64,000 bases of DNA from Roseateles sp. XES5 (GCF_020535545.1 NZ_CP084754.1:62001-126000); one strand, 5' to 3'. Positions 1 through 9,977 are shown, counted from the first letter of the stretch. The notes: generated from the sequence alone by a model not told the origin. Made by a program: numbers and translations.

Positions 1-103
1 TTTCCTGCCGGCCTATCTCGTCATGGCGGGCGCGGCAGTGGCCTCAGCCTTGCTAGCCCTGTCGATGCCCGGCAGGCCGCAGGAAAGAGAACCGGCGGAA
101 TGA
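1..103 (+). CDS. MFS-type transporter, C-terminal fragment (partial)
   Basis: The reading frame is open from the left edge of the window and stops with TGA at 101-103. The 33 visible residues form one hydrophobic helix (FLPAYLVMAGAAVASALLAL) followed by a short polar tail rich in Pro, Glu and Arg. This is the usual ending of a 12-helix major facilitator permease, but other polytopic membrane proteins end the same way. The bulk of the gene lies outside the window, so substrate and family cannot be confirmed. Confidence 0.5.
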   Translation, partial: FLPAYLVMAGAAVASALLALSMPGRPQEREPAE

Positions 104-178
104 GGCTCGGCCACGACGAGCCCGATATTCCAGCGAAATTTCCGATTCAATAAATAAAACAAAGAGGTATAGGAAAAT

Positions 179-209
179 GCTCCGCCCCGGCAAGGACAGG
201 GGGCGGAGC
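179..209 (-). terminator. Rho-independent terminator of the DUF2165 gene
   Basis: A 10-bp GC-rich stem (179-188 with 200-209) is followed on the minus strand by ATTTTCC. It lies just beyond the DUF2165 stop codon, where a terminator is expected. Confidence 0.65.
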
Positions 210-216
210 GGAGGCC

Positions 217-720
217 TTAGCGGCCGTCGAGTTCGCCGTCCGGCAGAACGACGTAGATCAGCACGGCGATGATGGTGATGAAGAAGCGGAAGGCATCGGG
301 CACGCCATTCCAGGTCTTCGACATCCACATGCCGAACCACTCGCCGCCGACGGACATGAAGCCTACCTGCCAGACGAGGAAGCCGAGCGTCAGGCCGGCA
401 ATGGCAAGCCCCTTGGCACGGTTGAAGACGGCGGCGTCGGCCTTGCGCTGGCGCAGCATGGCGAAGGCGCCAACCCAGCACAGCACCGCGGTCAGCGTTT
501 CAGCCGCGATGATGGCGATATAGCCGAGGTTCTGGAGGAGGGGGCTGGTAATGGCGCGATAGGTGATCGTCGCATCGGGGAAGATGGTGTCCATCGCGAA
601 GACATGCATGACGAAGGCGAAATTCGTGCCGTAGTCGGTGATGTTGCCGAAGGCCACCAGTGAGGCGAAGAAGGCGATGGCGGCAACGAGAGCGGTCTTG
701 CTCAGGCGGGTGATGATCAT
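217..720 (-). CDS. DUF2165 family small integral membrane protein
   Basis: The 167-residue protein has about four hydrophobic helices (near residues 7-26, 66-88, 106-128 and 141-160), which fits the DUF2165 family of predicted small membrane proteins. Aromatic and Gly-rich loops such as GGEWFGMWMSKTWNG lie between the last two helices. The family has no established function. The gene stands alone on the minus strand, with its own terminator downstream and about 280 bp of apparently non-coding DNA upstream. The assignment rests on overall pattern; membrane location is much more certain than family name. Confidence 0.7.
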   Translation of the reverse strand: MIITRLSKTALVAAIAFFASLVAFGNITDYGTNFAFVMHVFAMDTIFPDATITYRAITSPLLQNLGYIAIIAAETLTAVLCWVGAFAMLRQRKADAAVFNRAKGLAIAGLTLGFLVWQVGFMSVGGEWFGMWMSKTWNGVPDAFRFFITIIAVLIYVVLPDGELDGR

Positions 721-937
721 GATGGGCGTCCTTTCCGGTTCGGGGCGCCTCGCCGTTCTTTGAAAGGCGAAACGTCCTTTCCTTTTGCTTCTTGCAGGGC
801 CGGGCCTGTTCTTGCCGGACCTGTTCCAGGCGCGGAAGGGCTGGCTCCCTTGCCTTCCTTCCGCGTCGTCCGGGGTTGCCGCGATTCGCCCGGTGCGTTC
901 AACGCGCGAAATATGAGGGCAGGGGGCACAACGAAAA

Positions 938-973
938 CGGGGAGGAAAGGTCCCTCTGGACCTTTCCTCCCCG
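938..973 (-). terminator. Perfect 16-bp hairpin terminator
   Basis: A perfect 16-bp inverted repeat (938-953 with 958-973) encloses the tetraloop ctct. On the minus strand it is followed by TTTTCG. It lies 25 bp beyond the stop of the I78 inhibitor gene and should end that transcript. Between 721 and 937 no convincing gene was seen. Confidence 0.8.
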
Positions 974-997
974 TCGCAGCGATCGGGATGGCAGGGA

Positions 998-1306
998 TCA
1001 ACCGCACATGGCGCGCGTGATCTTTCCTGTGGCCGGGTCGGTTTCGATGGTCACGCGCTCCTGGCGCAGATCCATCGTCACGCCGTCGCCGGGCTTGATC
1101 TGGCGCACGATCGTCGCGCCCGTCAGTTGCATGGCCTCGGCATCGGTGACCTTGTCCTTGCCGACAAGCGCGTCGGCGGCTTCCCGCTTGCAGATGCCGG
1201 GTTCAGCCGTCGCGGCCGCTTCGGGTTCCTTTTCCTTCTGGCAGCCGGCGGCGAGGAAGGCGAGGACGGTGGCTGCAAGCGCAGCGGTATGACGAATGGG
1301 AAGCAA
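998..1306 (-). CDS. I78 family peptidase inhibitor, lipoprotein
   Basis: The mature region has the inhibitor I78 pattern: a Cys near the start (GICKREAADALVG), then TGATIVRQIKPGDGVTMDLRQERVTI, then a C-terminal ITRAMCG. The two cysteines probably form a disulfide. The N-terminus is a lipoprotein signal with the lipobox LAAGC (Cys22), so the protein should be lipid-anchored and face the periplasm. Known members inhibit serine proteases. The chosen start is TTG at 1306-1304, preceded by AGAAAGGA, and gives 102 residues; the frame stays open further upstream but that part lacks protein character. A G-rich tract and a hairpin lie just upstream. Confidence 0.75.
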   Translation of the reverse strand: MLPIRHTAALAATVLAFLAAGCQKEKEPEAAATAEPGICKREAADALVGKDKVTDAEAMQLTGATIVRQIKPGDGVTMDLRQERVTIETDPATGKITRAMCG

Positions 1307-1391
1307 GACAAATCCTTTCTCTCGAAAGCTGCCAACAACCAACAGAATGCGGCGACAGCGGGGCACAACCCGGTTCACGCGAAGGGGGCAG

Positions 1392-1421
1392 CCCTCCCCT
1401 TCTCCGAAGGGCAGGGGAGGG
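1392..1421 (-). terminator. Hairpin downstream of the NUDIX gene, overlapping a G-tract
   Basis: A 9-bp stem (1392-1400 with 1413-1421) lies between the NUDIX stop (1579) and the I78 start (1306), both on the minus strand. It may terminate NUDIX transcription. Its right arm is part of a (GGGGA)3GGGG tract at 1414-1432, so hairpin and quadruplex folding would compete. Confidence 0.45.
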
Positions 1422-1432
1422 GAGGGGAGGGG
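1414..1432 (+). other. Potential G-quadruplex tract
   Basis: Four runs of four G separated by single A bases form the classic motif for a very stable parallel quadruplex on the plus strand. It lies about 110 bp upstream of the I78 inhibitor start. A related tract with three G-runs follows at 1530-1544. Confidence 0.6.
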
Positions 1433-1578
1433 CCTCGCATTTTCAACAAACAACGAAATCGATGGAATAGGAGGACGCGAGCGTGGCAGCGATGATTTTG
1501 CAACATTCGCCGCGGGCAAATCCGTCTTCGGGGGAGGGGAGGGGCCAAACGGCCCGCATCCGGCAGCCGGGAGAAGTG

Positions 1579-2061
1579 TCAGGCCTGTGTGCGGCGACTG
1601 GCCGGGCGGCGCCGGGCGGTCATTTTCGCAGCAAAGGCCTGCAGCAGCGGCTTCAGGCCGGCATCACCGATGAGCGCGGCCGCCTCGCCTGGTGCAAGCC
1701 AGCGGGTCTCGCGCTGCCAGACCGCCGGCCAGATCTGGTGCTGCCGCACCACTTCGAGCGGATAGACCGCGACCTCGCAGGAGATCGACCGCCCATCCTC
1801 GTCGACACGTTTGTCATAGGTGAAACGGCCGATGGGTTCGCTGCGCACGGTGCCGCGCACGCCGGCTTCCTCGAAGGCTTCGCGGGCCGCCGCTTCCGAT
1901 GGTTCCAGCCCTTCCACGGGCAGGCCCTTCGGCAGAATCCAGCGCCGGCGGCTGCGCGATGTCACGAGCAGGATTTCAATCCCGCCAGTGTCGGTAAAGC
2001 GATAGGGCAGGGCGCCGTACTGGATTTCGAGAACGGCGCTGTTCGACTTGGATTTCGCGAT
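1579..2061 (-). CDS. NUDIX hydrolase (DIPP-like), apparent ATC start
   Basis: The protein carries a NUDIX signature (PKGLPVEGLEP followed by EAAAREAFEEAGV) of the type found in rhizobial diphosphoinositol-polyphosphate-like hydrolases, which cleave nucleoside-diphosphate-linked or polyphosphate substrates. The conserved first strand (VLEIQYGALPYRF) lies upstream of the first ordinary start codon, a GTG at 1965. Reading upstream, the frame reaches TGA without any ATG, GTG or TTG. The best start is ATC at 2061-2059: GGGGAG sits 8 bases before it and the next codons read AKSKSNSAV, as expected after an initiating Met. This gives 160 residues. ATG-to-ATC mutation, true ATC initiation or a sequencing error are all possible. 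Confidence 0.75.
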   Translation of the reverse strand: MAKSKSNSAVLEIQYGALPYRFTDTGGIEILLVTSRSRRRWILPKGLPVEGLEPSEAAAREAFEEAGVRGTVRSEPIGRFTYDKRVDEDGRSISCEVAVYPLEVVRQHQIWPAVWQRETRWLAPGEAAALIGDAGLKPLLQAFAAKMTARRRPASRRTQA

Positions 2062-2294
2062 GGGACGTACTCCCCGGCCGGCGATCGTTCCCCGGCGCCA
2101 TCATGGGCGGGGGTCTCCGCGCATCAAGCGCAGCGCGCTCCTTTTTGCTTTTCCACCGCTTCGGCACAATGCAGGAAAGGTGAATATGACCTTTCCGAAA
2201 TCGTTGAATATGGCCCGCCGCACCACTCCGGCGGGCAGGACATGCCGGCACCCGCGACGCGGAGGAGGGGAGGGCCAACAAAGAAGCAACGGTG
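2062..2294. other. Intergenic region between NUDIX and IS110 genes
   Basis: No supported gene was seen here. A small hairpin (8-bp stem, 2174-2181 with 2189-2196, loop of 7) and a G-rich patch near 2261-2276 are visible. The region should contain the NUDIX promoter and one end of the IS110 element, whose exact border is not recognisable by eye. Confidence 0.4.
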
Positions 2295-3414
<1,120 letters not shown>

Positions 3415-3450
3415 CGAGGCCGGAGCATCATAACCGATGCTCCGGCCTCG
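3415..3450 (-). terminator. Hairpin, 15-bp stem
   Basis: A perfect 15-bp stem (3415-3429 with 3436-3450) and 6-base loop is followed on the minus strand by TTTGTCATTT. It is the second of two hairpins downstream of the chemoreceptor and would insulate the insertion element from read-through. Confidence 0.65.
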
Positions 3451-3460
3451 CAATGTATAA

Positions 3461-3485
3461 GCCGGGCGCTTTTCCAGCGCCCGGC
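3461..3485 (-). terminator. Hairpin terminator of the chemoreceptor gene
   Basis: A perfect 10-bp GC-rich stem (3461-3470 with 3476-3485) lies 28 bp beyond the chemoreceptor stop. It is followed by TTATACATT on the minus strand and then by a second hairpin. Confidence 0.65.
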
Positions 3486-3513
3486 TTCCTTCATTCCTAT
3501 GGATGGAGCCGTC

Positions 3514-5457
3514 TCAGAACTCCTGCCAGTCGTCCTGCTTCACGGCCGCGGCACCGCCGCCGAAGGTGGCGACGAGCGTGTTCACCATGCGCCGGGCCGG
3601 GGAGGGGGCCGGCGCCGAAGCGCGCGAAACGGCAGCCGGACGGCCGGCAGCGGGCGCCGCGCGCACCGCGCCAAGCTGGAAGCGGCCGATCAGCTGGCGC
3701 AGACGGTCCGCCTCGATCGCCAGCGAGCTGCTGGCGGCATTGGCTTCTTCCACCAGGGCCGCGTTCTGCTGCGTGACCTGGTCGAGCTGGTTGACGGCGT
3801 CGTTGACCTGCGAAAGGCCGACCGACTGTTCCTTCGCCGAGGTGGCGATGGCATCGAGCTGGCCGTTGATGGCGGCAACACGCTGCTCGATGGCCTGAAG
3901 CGCTTCGCCCGTGGCGCTGACGAGCTGGACGCCGCTCTGCACTTCCTCCTCGGAGTGGCGGATCAGTTCCTTGATTTCCTTGGCCGCCTTGGCCGAACGC
4001 TGGGCCAGTTCACGCACTTCCTGCGCCACGACCGCAAAGCCCTTGCCGGCTTCGCCCGCACGCGCCGCTTCCACGCCGGCGTTGAGCGCCAAAAGGTTGG
4101 TCTGGAAGGCGATCTCATCGATCACGGAAATGATGTTGGAGATCTGCGTCGAGGATTCTTCGATGCGCTGCATGGCATCGACGGCCTTGGTCATCACAAC
4201 CGCCGACTGACGGGCGGATTCGTTTGCCGCAACGGCCATGGAGCGGGCCTCTTCCGTGCGGTTGGAGGAGTTGGAGACGTTGACGGTAATCTCGTCGAGA
4301 GCGGCCGCGGTCTCCTCCAGCGAGGCGGCCTGCTGCTCCGTGCGCTTGGAGAGGTCGTCCGCACTGCCGGAAAGCTCGCGTGAGCCGGAATCGATGGCCG
4401 CGGTTGCCGCGGCGACGGCGCCGAGCGTTTCGCGCAGCTGCGTGACGGCGGCGTTGAAATCACGGCGCAGACCTTCGAATTCCTCGGCGAAGGGTTGTTC
4501 CAGCGCCACGGTTAGGTCGCCGGCCGAAAGGCGGGTGAGGCCGGAGGCAAGGCCGCCGGTCGCCGCGGCCATGGCTTCGGCGCGCTGCCGATCGGCTTCG
4601 GCGGTACGCAGGCGATCGGCCTCGCGGGCTTCGCGGGCGGCGTCGGCATCGCGAGAGAGTTCGCGAGCGCGCAGGCCTTCGTCCTTGAACACCTGCACGG
4701 CGCGCGCCATGGCGCCGACTTCGTCCTTGCGATCGGTGCCATCGACGCCGGCGGAGAGATCGCCGCCGGCCAGCACCGTCATCGTGCCCTCGAGCTTGCG
4801 GATGGGCAGGACCAGCCAGCCACGGATCGCGATATAGCCAAGACCGATGACAAGGGCGAGGCCAATGACGACGGAAACGAGCATGACCTTGACCGTCGAG
4901 GCGGTCAGAACTTCGAGGTCATGGCTCTTCCGGTCTGCCTCGGCGACGACGGCATCGGTTTCCTTGGTGAAGCGCGCGGCAACCGTGCTGAACTGCGGCT
5001 GGCAATCGGCGGTGAAGGCATCCTGCGAGCGGACGATATCGGCCGAGACCGTCGCGGCCTCCGCAAGGCGGATTGCCGGGCCGCAGATATCGTCGAGCAG
5101 CTTCAGACCATCCGCCTTCAGCCCGGCCAGCGCCGGGTTGGCCGGCATGGCAGCCATGGCCTGGCCCATGAATTCTTCGAACTTCGCCTTGTTGCCGTTG
5201 AGCTCGGCGATGGCGGCGGCGTTGTTCTCGGCGGTGCGGGCAATCATCAGGTCGCCAATGGCGCCGCGCGCGGCCTGCAACGCGCGGTTGGAGCGTGCCA
5301 TCATCAGCGAGGCCTTCGCCTCGTTGTCCAGCAGGGCCGTGTTTTCCCCGTCGATATGCCTGACCTGCACGCTCCCGTAGATCGCGACAGCCAGCGAGAA
5401 GAGGCCGAAAATCGCCATGATGACGATGAATTTGCCGATAATGGGAATGTTTTTCAT
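3514..5457 (-). CDS. Methyl-accepting chemotaxis protein
   Basis: The 647-residue chemoreceptor has a first membrane helix (about residues 6-28), a periplasmic helical sensor of about 160 residues and a second helix (about 190-212). A HAMP domain, a second HAMP-like linker and a long cytoplasmic signalling coiled coil follow. The conserved hairpin tip is clear ([23 protein letters not shown]), so the protein should bind CheA and CheW. The C-terminus ends in DDWQEF after a Pro/Ala-rich linker, resembling the aromatic pentapeptide that tethers CheR and CheB. The ligand cannot be predicted. The start at 5457 puts [10 protein letters not shown] directly before the first helix; an upstream ATG at 5490 would add only a polar extension. 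Confidence 0.93.
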   Translation of the reverse strand: MKNIPIIGKFIVIMAIFGLFSLAVAIYGSVQVRHIDGENTALLDNEAKASLMMARSNRALQAARGAIGDLMIARTAENNAAAIAELNGNKAKFEEFMGQAMAAMPANPALAGLKADGLKLLDDICGPAIRLAEAATVSADIVRSQDAFTADCQPQFSTVAARFTKETDAVVAEADRKSHDLEVLTASTVKVMLVSVVIGLALVIGLGYIAIRGWLVLPIRKLEGTMTVLAGGDLSAGVDGTDRKDEVGAMARAVQVFKDEGLRARELSRDADAAREAREADRLRTAEADRQRAEAMAAATGGLASGLTRLSAGDLTVALEQPFAEEFEGLRRDFNAAVTQLRETLGAVAAATAAIDSGSRELSGSADDLSKRTEQQAASLEETAAALDEITVNVSNSSNRTEEARSMAVAANESARQSAVVMTKAVDAMQRIEESSTQISNIISVIDEIAFQTNLLALNAGVEAARAGEAGKGFAVVAQEVRELAQRSAKAAKEIKELIRHSEEEVQSGVQLVSATGEALQAIEQRVAAINGQLDAIATSAKEQSVGLSQVNDAVNQLDQVTQQNAALVEEANAASSSLAIEADRLRQLIGRFQLGAVRAAPAAGRPAAVSRASAPAPSPARRMVNTLVATFGGGAAAVKQDDWQEF

Positions 5458-5723
5458 GGAACTTCTCGATTGTAGGAGGGCACGTTCCACTCTTTTGTCG
5501 GGTATTCCTTGAAGAATTCATTAAACTTGCGCTTGCCGAATACAACTTTTTATCAACCAAACAGCGTAAACTGTTTTTCCGCAATTCCCGTATGGGCAGG
5601 GCTCTCCAGGAAGACTCGATGCCACCGGGAGTGGTACCCTTGTCAACCGCTCCGGTTTGGCAGAGCATGGACCGTCACTGCTCCGCGTACCGAAGCAGCC
5701 CACTCGTTCCGGAGGATCATCGC

Positions 5724-6206
5724 ATGGCCTGCACACGCGCCGCGACAGTCGCCCTGATCGCACTTTGCGTCTCGTCTCTCACCGCCTTCGCCCAGGAAAC
5801 CGAACAGCCGCGGCCATGGATCGCGCTTTCCGGTCACAATGCCGGCGCTGTCGGAACATGCCCGGATGTCGACGGCGGCGAGGGCAACACCTGCTACATC
5901 GTGCGCTGCGAGAAAAAGGCCGGGCCGGTCTTCGTCATCCAGACGACGGGCGGCGAGGAAGACGACGTGCGCAGCGTGCGCCTCGGCATCGGCAGCTACA
6001 AGGCCGTGATCAAGCTGGATAAGGGCGGTGCCGGCGAACGGCTTACCCGCTTTTCCGATCAGCCGCGTCTGTTGAAAGCCCTGACATCCGGCCGCCGCTG
6101 GGCCGATCTCGAAACCGTCGATGCACCGTTCCACTATACGACGCAGTTCGAGCTGACGAATGCAAAACGCCGCATCGAACAGGTGCTGAAGCACTGTCCG
6201 CTATAA
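5724..6206 (+). CDS. Hypothetical secreted protein
   Basis: This 160-residue protein has a clean signal peptide (TRAATVALIALCVSSLTAFAQE) and should be exported to the periplasm. The mature part contains four cysteines, including CPDVDGGEGNTCYIVRCEKK and a C-terminal KHCPL, so disulfides are likely. No known family was recognised. The start at 5724 is preceded by GGAGG (5711-5715) at good spacing; the longer open frame to 5592 is unlikely. The gene is isolated between two minus-strand genes. Confidence 0.7.
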   Translation: MACTRAATVALIALCVSSLTAFAQETEQPRPWIALSGHNAGAVGTCPDVDGGEGNTCYIVRCEKKAGPVFVIQTTGGEEDDVRSVRLGIGSYKAVIKLDKGGAGERLTRFSDQPRLLKALTSGRRWADLETVDAPFHYTTQFELTNAKRRIEQVLKHCPL

Positions 6207-6282
6207 TGCGAGTCGGATACCGAAATGTTCCATAATTAAACTTATGCAATCATCTTGACGACGCGGATGCTATCCTTCAAGC

Positions 6283-6316
6283 GCGCACCTCCTCCCGAAA
6301 CAGGCCGGAGGTGCGC
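6283..6316. terminator. Hairpin between convergent genes
   Basis: A 10-bp stem (6283-6292 with 6307-6316) with a 14-base loop lies between the secreted-protein gene and the end of the L-fuconate dehydratase gene. No clear T-run follows on either strand, so termination is plausible but not strong. Confidence 0.45.
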
Positions 6317-6327
6317 TGTCGGTGCCC

Positions 6328-7608
6328 CTACCTGCCCGCGAAGGTGTAGGCCGCAATGGATCCGGGTTTCATCTCGATGGAGAAACCCGGCAGCGATGGC
6401 GGCATGTAGGCGGCGTTCTCAATGCGGCAGGGATCGATGAAGTGCTCGTGCAGATGGTCGACATATTCGATCACGCGGCCTTCCTTCGTACCGGAGACGG
6501 CGACGTAATCGATCATCGATAGATGCTGGACATATTCGCAAAGGCCGACGCCGCCGGCATGGGGCCAGACCGGCAGGCCGAATTTCGCGGCCATCAGCAA
6601 GACGGCCAGCACCTCGTTGAGACCGCCCATGCGGCAGGCGTCGATCTGCACGATGTCGATGGCCCCGCCGGCGATCATCTGCTTGAAGACAATGCGGTTC
6701 TGGCACATTTCACCGGTCGCGACCTTCACCGGATGCACGCCCTCGCGGATCGCCTTGTGGCCGGCGATATCGTCCGGGCTCGTCGGCTCCTCGATGAAGA
6801 AGGGCTTGTAGGGCGCGAGCGCCTTCACCCAGTCGATGGCCTCACCCACCTCCCAGACCTGGTTGGCGTCGATCATCATGTAGCGGTCGTCGCCGATCAC
6901 CTCGCGGGCGATCTTCAGCCGGCGGCGGTCGTCCTCAAGGTCGCGGCCGACCTTCATCTTGATATGGGTGAAGCCCGCCTCGACGGCTTCGCGGCAGAGG
7001 CGGCGCAGCTTCTCGTCGTCATAGCCGAGCCAGCCGGCCGAGGTCGTGTAACAGGCATAACCTTCCCGTTCGAGGGTTGCGATGCGCTCTGCCTTGCCGG
7101 CCTCGGCCTTCTTCAGCAGGACGAACGCCTCCTCCGGCGTCAGTGCGTCGGTGAGATAGCGGAAATCGACGATAGCGAGGATTTCCTCCGGGCTCATATC
7201 CGCCACCAGCCGCCAGACCGGCTTGCCGGCCTCCTTGGCGAGCAGGTCCCAGACGGCATTGACGACGGCGCCGGTCGCAAGATGCATTGCCCCCTTGTCC
7301 GGGCCGATCCAGCGCAACTGGCTGTCGCCCGTGACATGCCGCCAGAAGCGGCCGGGATTTTCCCGCACGGCGTCGAGATCGAGGCCGACGACAAGGTGCT
7401 TCATCGCCGTGATGGCGGCGCAGCAGATCTCGTTGCCACGGCCGATGGTAAAGGTGAGGCCATGGCCTTCCAGCCCGTCACGATCCGTGCCGAGCACCAC
7501 ATAGGCGGCGGAATAGTCGGGATCGGGATTCATCGCATCCGAGCCGTCGAGGCTCTGCGAGGTGGGGAAGCGCAGGTCGATGGCGCGGAGGCTGGTGATC
7601 TTGGTCAT
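6328..7608 (-). CDS. L-fuconate dehydratase (enolase superfamily)
   Basis: The enzyme dehydrates L-fuconate to 2-keto-3-deoxy-L-fuconate in the oxidative L-fucose pathway. The N-terminus (FPTSQSLDGSDAMNPDPDYS) is diagnostic of the Xanthomonas-type L-fuconate dehydratase. The acid/base and metal ligands are visible: KMK, DANQ, EEPTSPDD, TGEMCQNR and PHAGGVGLCEYVQH. At 426 residues it has the normal family length. It is the last gene of a minus-strand run of sugar-acid enzymes and a CUT1 importer; a 95-bp gap separates it from the SDR gene upstream. Confidence 0.92.
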   Translation of the reverse strand: MTKITSLRAIDLRFPTSQSLDGSDAMNPDPDYSAAYVVLGTDRDGLEGHGLTFTIGRGNEICCAAITAMKHLVVGLDLDAVRENPGRFWRHVTGDSQLRWIGPDKGAMHLATGAVVNAVWDLLAKEAGKPVWRLVADMSPEEILAIVDFRYLTDALTPEEAFVLLKKAEAGKAERIATLEREGYACYTTSAGWLGYDDEKLRRLCREAVEAGFTHIKMKVGRDLEDDRRRLKIAREVIGDDRYMMIDANQVWEVGEAIDWVKALAPYKPFFIEEPTSPDDIAGHKAIREGVHPVKVATGEMCQNRIVFKQMIAGGAIDIVQIDACRMGGLNEVLAVLLMAAKFGLPVWPHAGGVGLCEYVQHLSMIDYVAVSGTKEGRVIEYVDHLHEHFIDPCRIENAAYMPPSLPGFSIEMKPGSIAAYTFAGR

Positions 7609-7703
7609 GGCGCGGCCTTTGCAATAGGAAACCCTGCCGCCGGTTGCGCCGGCAGTTCGGGACGGGATCGGTTGCGCCGCCGGCGACCGGCGACGATGGC
7701 GTG

Positions 7704-8435
7704 TCAGATGGTCCAGCCGCCGTCGATGGCGTAGGCCTGGCCCGTCGTGTAGGTGGCGCCGGCAAGATGCACGGCGAGATCGGCGATTTCCTCCGGCGAG
7801 CCGATGCGGCCGATCGGCTGGCGGGCGATGAAGGCGGCGCGCGCCGTCTCGTAGTCGCCCTGCGCGCGCAGGCGATCCTGCAGCGAGGGGCTTTCCACCG
7901 TGCCGGGGCAGATGCAGTTGCAGCGGACGCCCTGCCCCACATAGTCGGCCGCCACCGACTTGGTGAGGCCGACGACGGCCGCCTTGGTGATCGTATAGGC
8001 GGCGCGGTTCGGCACGCCCTTCAGGCTGGAGGCGACGGAGGCCATGTTGATGATCGCCCCGTCCTTCCGCTCCAGCATGGCCGGCAGCACGGCGCGGATC
8101 ATGCGAACCATGGCGCGCACGTTGAGATCGAAGGCAAAGTCGAGATCCTTGTCGGCCATCTCGAGGATCGTGCCGGCATGGACGAAGCCGGCGCAGTTGA
8201 AGAGCACGTCGACAGGCCCCCCGTCGGAAACCACCTGCCGCACCGCCTCGTCGCTGAGAACGTCGAGGATGCGGGTCTCGATCCCCTCCCCCGCCAGGCT
8301 TTCCAGCGCGGCAGCGTTGATGTCGGTCGCCAGCACGTTCGCGCCGGCGCTCGCGAAGGCGAGCGCGCTCGCCCGGCCGATGCCCTGGCCGGCGGCGGTG
8401 ATGAGGACGCGCTTGTCTTGAAGGGGAAGGGACAT
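7704..8435 (-). CDS. SDR oxidoreductase, likely 2-keto-3-deoxy-L-fuconate dehydrogenase
   Basis: A classical short-chain dehydrogenase of 243 residues. It has the cofactor motif TAAGQGIG near the N-terminus, an acidic residue after the second strand (ATDIN, favouring NAD), the catalytic Ser in NMASVASS and YTITK as the YxxxK pair. Its neighbour L-fuconate dehydratase makes 2-keto-3-deoxy-L-fuconate, and SDR enzymes oxidise that compound to the 2,4-diketo acid in the established L-fucose pathway. The substrate is inferred from the neighbour and from the typical ending YAIDGGWTI. Another sugar or acid dehydrogenase remains possible. Confidence 0.82.
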   Translation of the reverse strand: MSLPLQDKRVLITAAGQGIGRASALAFASAGANVLATDINAAALESLAGEGIETRILDVLSDEAVRQVVSDGGPVDVLFNCAGFVHAGTILEMADKDLDFAFDLNVRAMVRMIRAVLPAMLERKDGAIINMASVASSLKGVPNRAAYTITKAAVVGLTKSVAADYVGQGVRCNCICPGTVESPSLQDRLRAQGDYETARAAFIARQPIGRIGSPEEIADLAVHLAGATYTTGQAYAIDGGWTI

Positions 8436-8450
8436 GAAAAACTCCTTGGC

Positions 8451-8900
8451 TCAGGCGCTGGGGCGGCGCGAAACGATATAGATATGGTCGGCGGCAAGCA
8501 CGACCTCGCCCTTCTGGTTGACGACTTCCGTGCGCTCGATCACCCGGCCGGCCTCCGCCCGCTTCGGATCGTCCTCCTTGCCGGTAATGGTCACGCGGGT
8601 GTGGATCGTATCGCCGATGAAGACGGGACGCACGAAGCGCAGGCGGTCGTAGCCATAGGAGAAGGCCGCAGGGTTGATGACGCTGGCGGTAAGGCCGACG
8701 CCGATGGAAAAGACCATGGTGCCATGGGCGATACGCTGGCCAAATGGCTGCGTCTTCATGAATTCCGCATCCATGTGGTGCGGGAAAAAATCGCCGGTAT
8801 GGCCGGCATGGACGACAAAATCGGTCTCGGTGATCGTCCGGCCGCTGGTCGCCCGCCCCTCGCCGATCGCGTAGTCTTCGAAATATCTTGTCTGTTCCAT
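8451..8900 (-). CDS. MaoC family dehydratase (hotdog fold)
   Basis: This 149-residue single hotdog-domain protein has the MaoC/R-hydratase pattern: [25 protein letters not shown] carries the Asp/His active-site pair, followed by [15 protein letters not shown]. Such enzymes usually hydrate or dehydrate enoyl-CoA thioesters, some of them short dicarboxylic or branched. A CoA-dependent enzyme is not part of the textbook L-fucose pathway, but a CaiB-type CoA-transferase lies about 9 kb upstream on the same strand. The gene is packed between the SDR (15 bp) and the Gfo/Idh/MocA gene (9 bp), so it is probably co-transcribed. Its substrate is unknown. Confidence 0.85.
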   Translation of the reverse strand: MEQTRYFEDYAIGEGRATSGRTITETDFVVHAGHTGDFFPHHMDAEFMKTQPFGQRIAHGTMVFSIGVGLTASVINPAAFSYGYDRLRFVRPVFIGDTIHTRVTITGKEDDPKRAEAGRVIERTEVVNQKGEVVLAADHIYIVSRRPSA

Positions 8901-8909
8901 CCTGGATCC

Positions 8910-9977
8910 TCAGGGCTTTTCGGCAAGGGGCGTGGCGGGCGCGGCGCTGGAGGCATAGGCCGCCTCGACCAGCGCCATCGTGGCCCAGGCATCTTCTACC
9001 GAGGAGACCAGTTCCCTATCCTCGCCGGAGACGACACGCTGGAGGTTCGCCATGCGACCGACAAAGGCGTCGGGGAACCACGTGCCCGTCAACGGCACGG
9101 GCACCCAGCCCTCGCCGCCCCTCGGATAAATCTCGAGGATATCAGGCTCGCCGCGCGGATAATCGAGATTGACGCCGAGCTGGAGATAGGCCGCGCCTTC
9201 GGTGCCTGAAACACGGAATTCGCAAGCCTGATGCCGGCGGCCGAACCGGTGGTCGTGGTTGATCGAGAGGGCGCAGCGCACGCGCTCGCCATAATCGAGG
9301 ATCGCCGTGGTGCGCGTCTGCGCCATCCGGTGGTTCGGGTGGCCGATGGATTTGGCGTGCACGCCTGTGGGATCGCCGAGAATCTGGCGGATGGCATCGA
9401 GATAGTGGATCGAATGCATGGCGATCTCGATGCGCGGCAGGCCTTCGAGGAACGACCAGAGCTGCCAGGGCGTATCGAGCGCCAGATAGACGTCGAAATC
9501 GACCACCTCCCCGAGGAGGCCCCTGGCAATGGCGTCCTTCAGCGCCAGCAGCATCGGCGCGAAGCGAAGCTGGAAATTGACGGCGGCGGTGAGCTTTTTC
9601 GCCCGGCAGAGCTGCAGGATCTCCGTCGCGGCGGCAAGGTCCGCGCCCATCGGTTTCTGGACCAACGCCGCCGCACCGTCCGGCAGCGCCGACAGCACCC
9701 TGGCATGGGCGGCCGGCGGGATCGCGAGATCGAAGACCGCGCCTTCGACCGCGGCGGCCTCCTCGACGGTGCGATAGGCGGTAACGCCCCATTTTTCCGC
9801 CAGCGCCTTCGCCTTGTCGTGGTCGGGATCGTAAAGCCCGGCGATCGGGAAGCCACCCTTGCGATAGGCGGGGTAATGGGCATCGCCGACGATGGAGCCC
9901 GCGCCGAAGGTGACGATCGGCCGCGGATTTGCAGGCAGCGGCCAGGATTGAACGAGCGATGTCGGATCAAACAGCAT
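8910..9977 (-). CDS. Gfo/Idh/MocA family oxidoreductase
   Basis: The 355-residue protein starts with a Rossmann strand (PIVTFGAGSIVGDAHYPAY) in place of the usual GxGxxG. It continues with the family motif ALVQKPMG, the catalytic Lys region, and AMHSIHYLDAIRQILGDP, which supplies the conserved His/Asp. Family members are NAD(P)-dependent dehydrogenases of sugars, inositols or their lactones. In an L-fucose operon lacking any other sugar dehydrogenase it may catalyse the first oxidation step, but this is inference. The ATG at 9977 was chosen because GGGAGG precedes it; the frame stays open for another 144 bp. Confidence 0.85.
   Translation of the reverse strand: MLFDPTSLVQSWPLPANPRPIVTFGAGSIVGDAHYPAYRKGGFPIAGLYDPDHDKAKALAEKWGVTAYRTVEEAAAVEGAVFDLAIPPAAHARVLSALPDGAAALVQKPMGADLAAATEILQLCRAKKLTAAVNFQLRFAPMLLALKDAIARGLLGEVVDFDVYLALDTPWQLWSFLEGLPRIEIAMHSIHYLDAIRQILGDPTGVHAKSIGHPNHRMAQTRTTAILDYGERVRCALSINHDHRFGRRHQACEFRVSGTEGAAYLQLGVNLDYPRGEPDILEIYPRGGEGWVPVPLTGTWFPDAFVGRMANLQRVVSGEDRELVSSVEDAWATMALVEAAYASSAAPATPLAEKP

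Noticed and set aside
938..973. Perfect inverted repeat as a mobile-element end
   Set aside because: No second copy or transposase is associated with it, and position plus the T-run explain it as a terminator.
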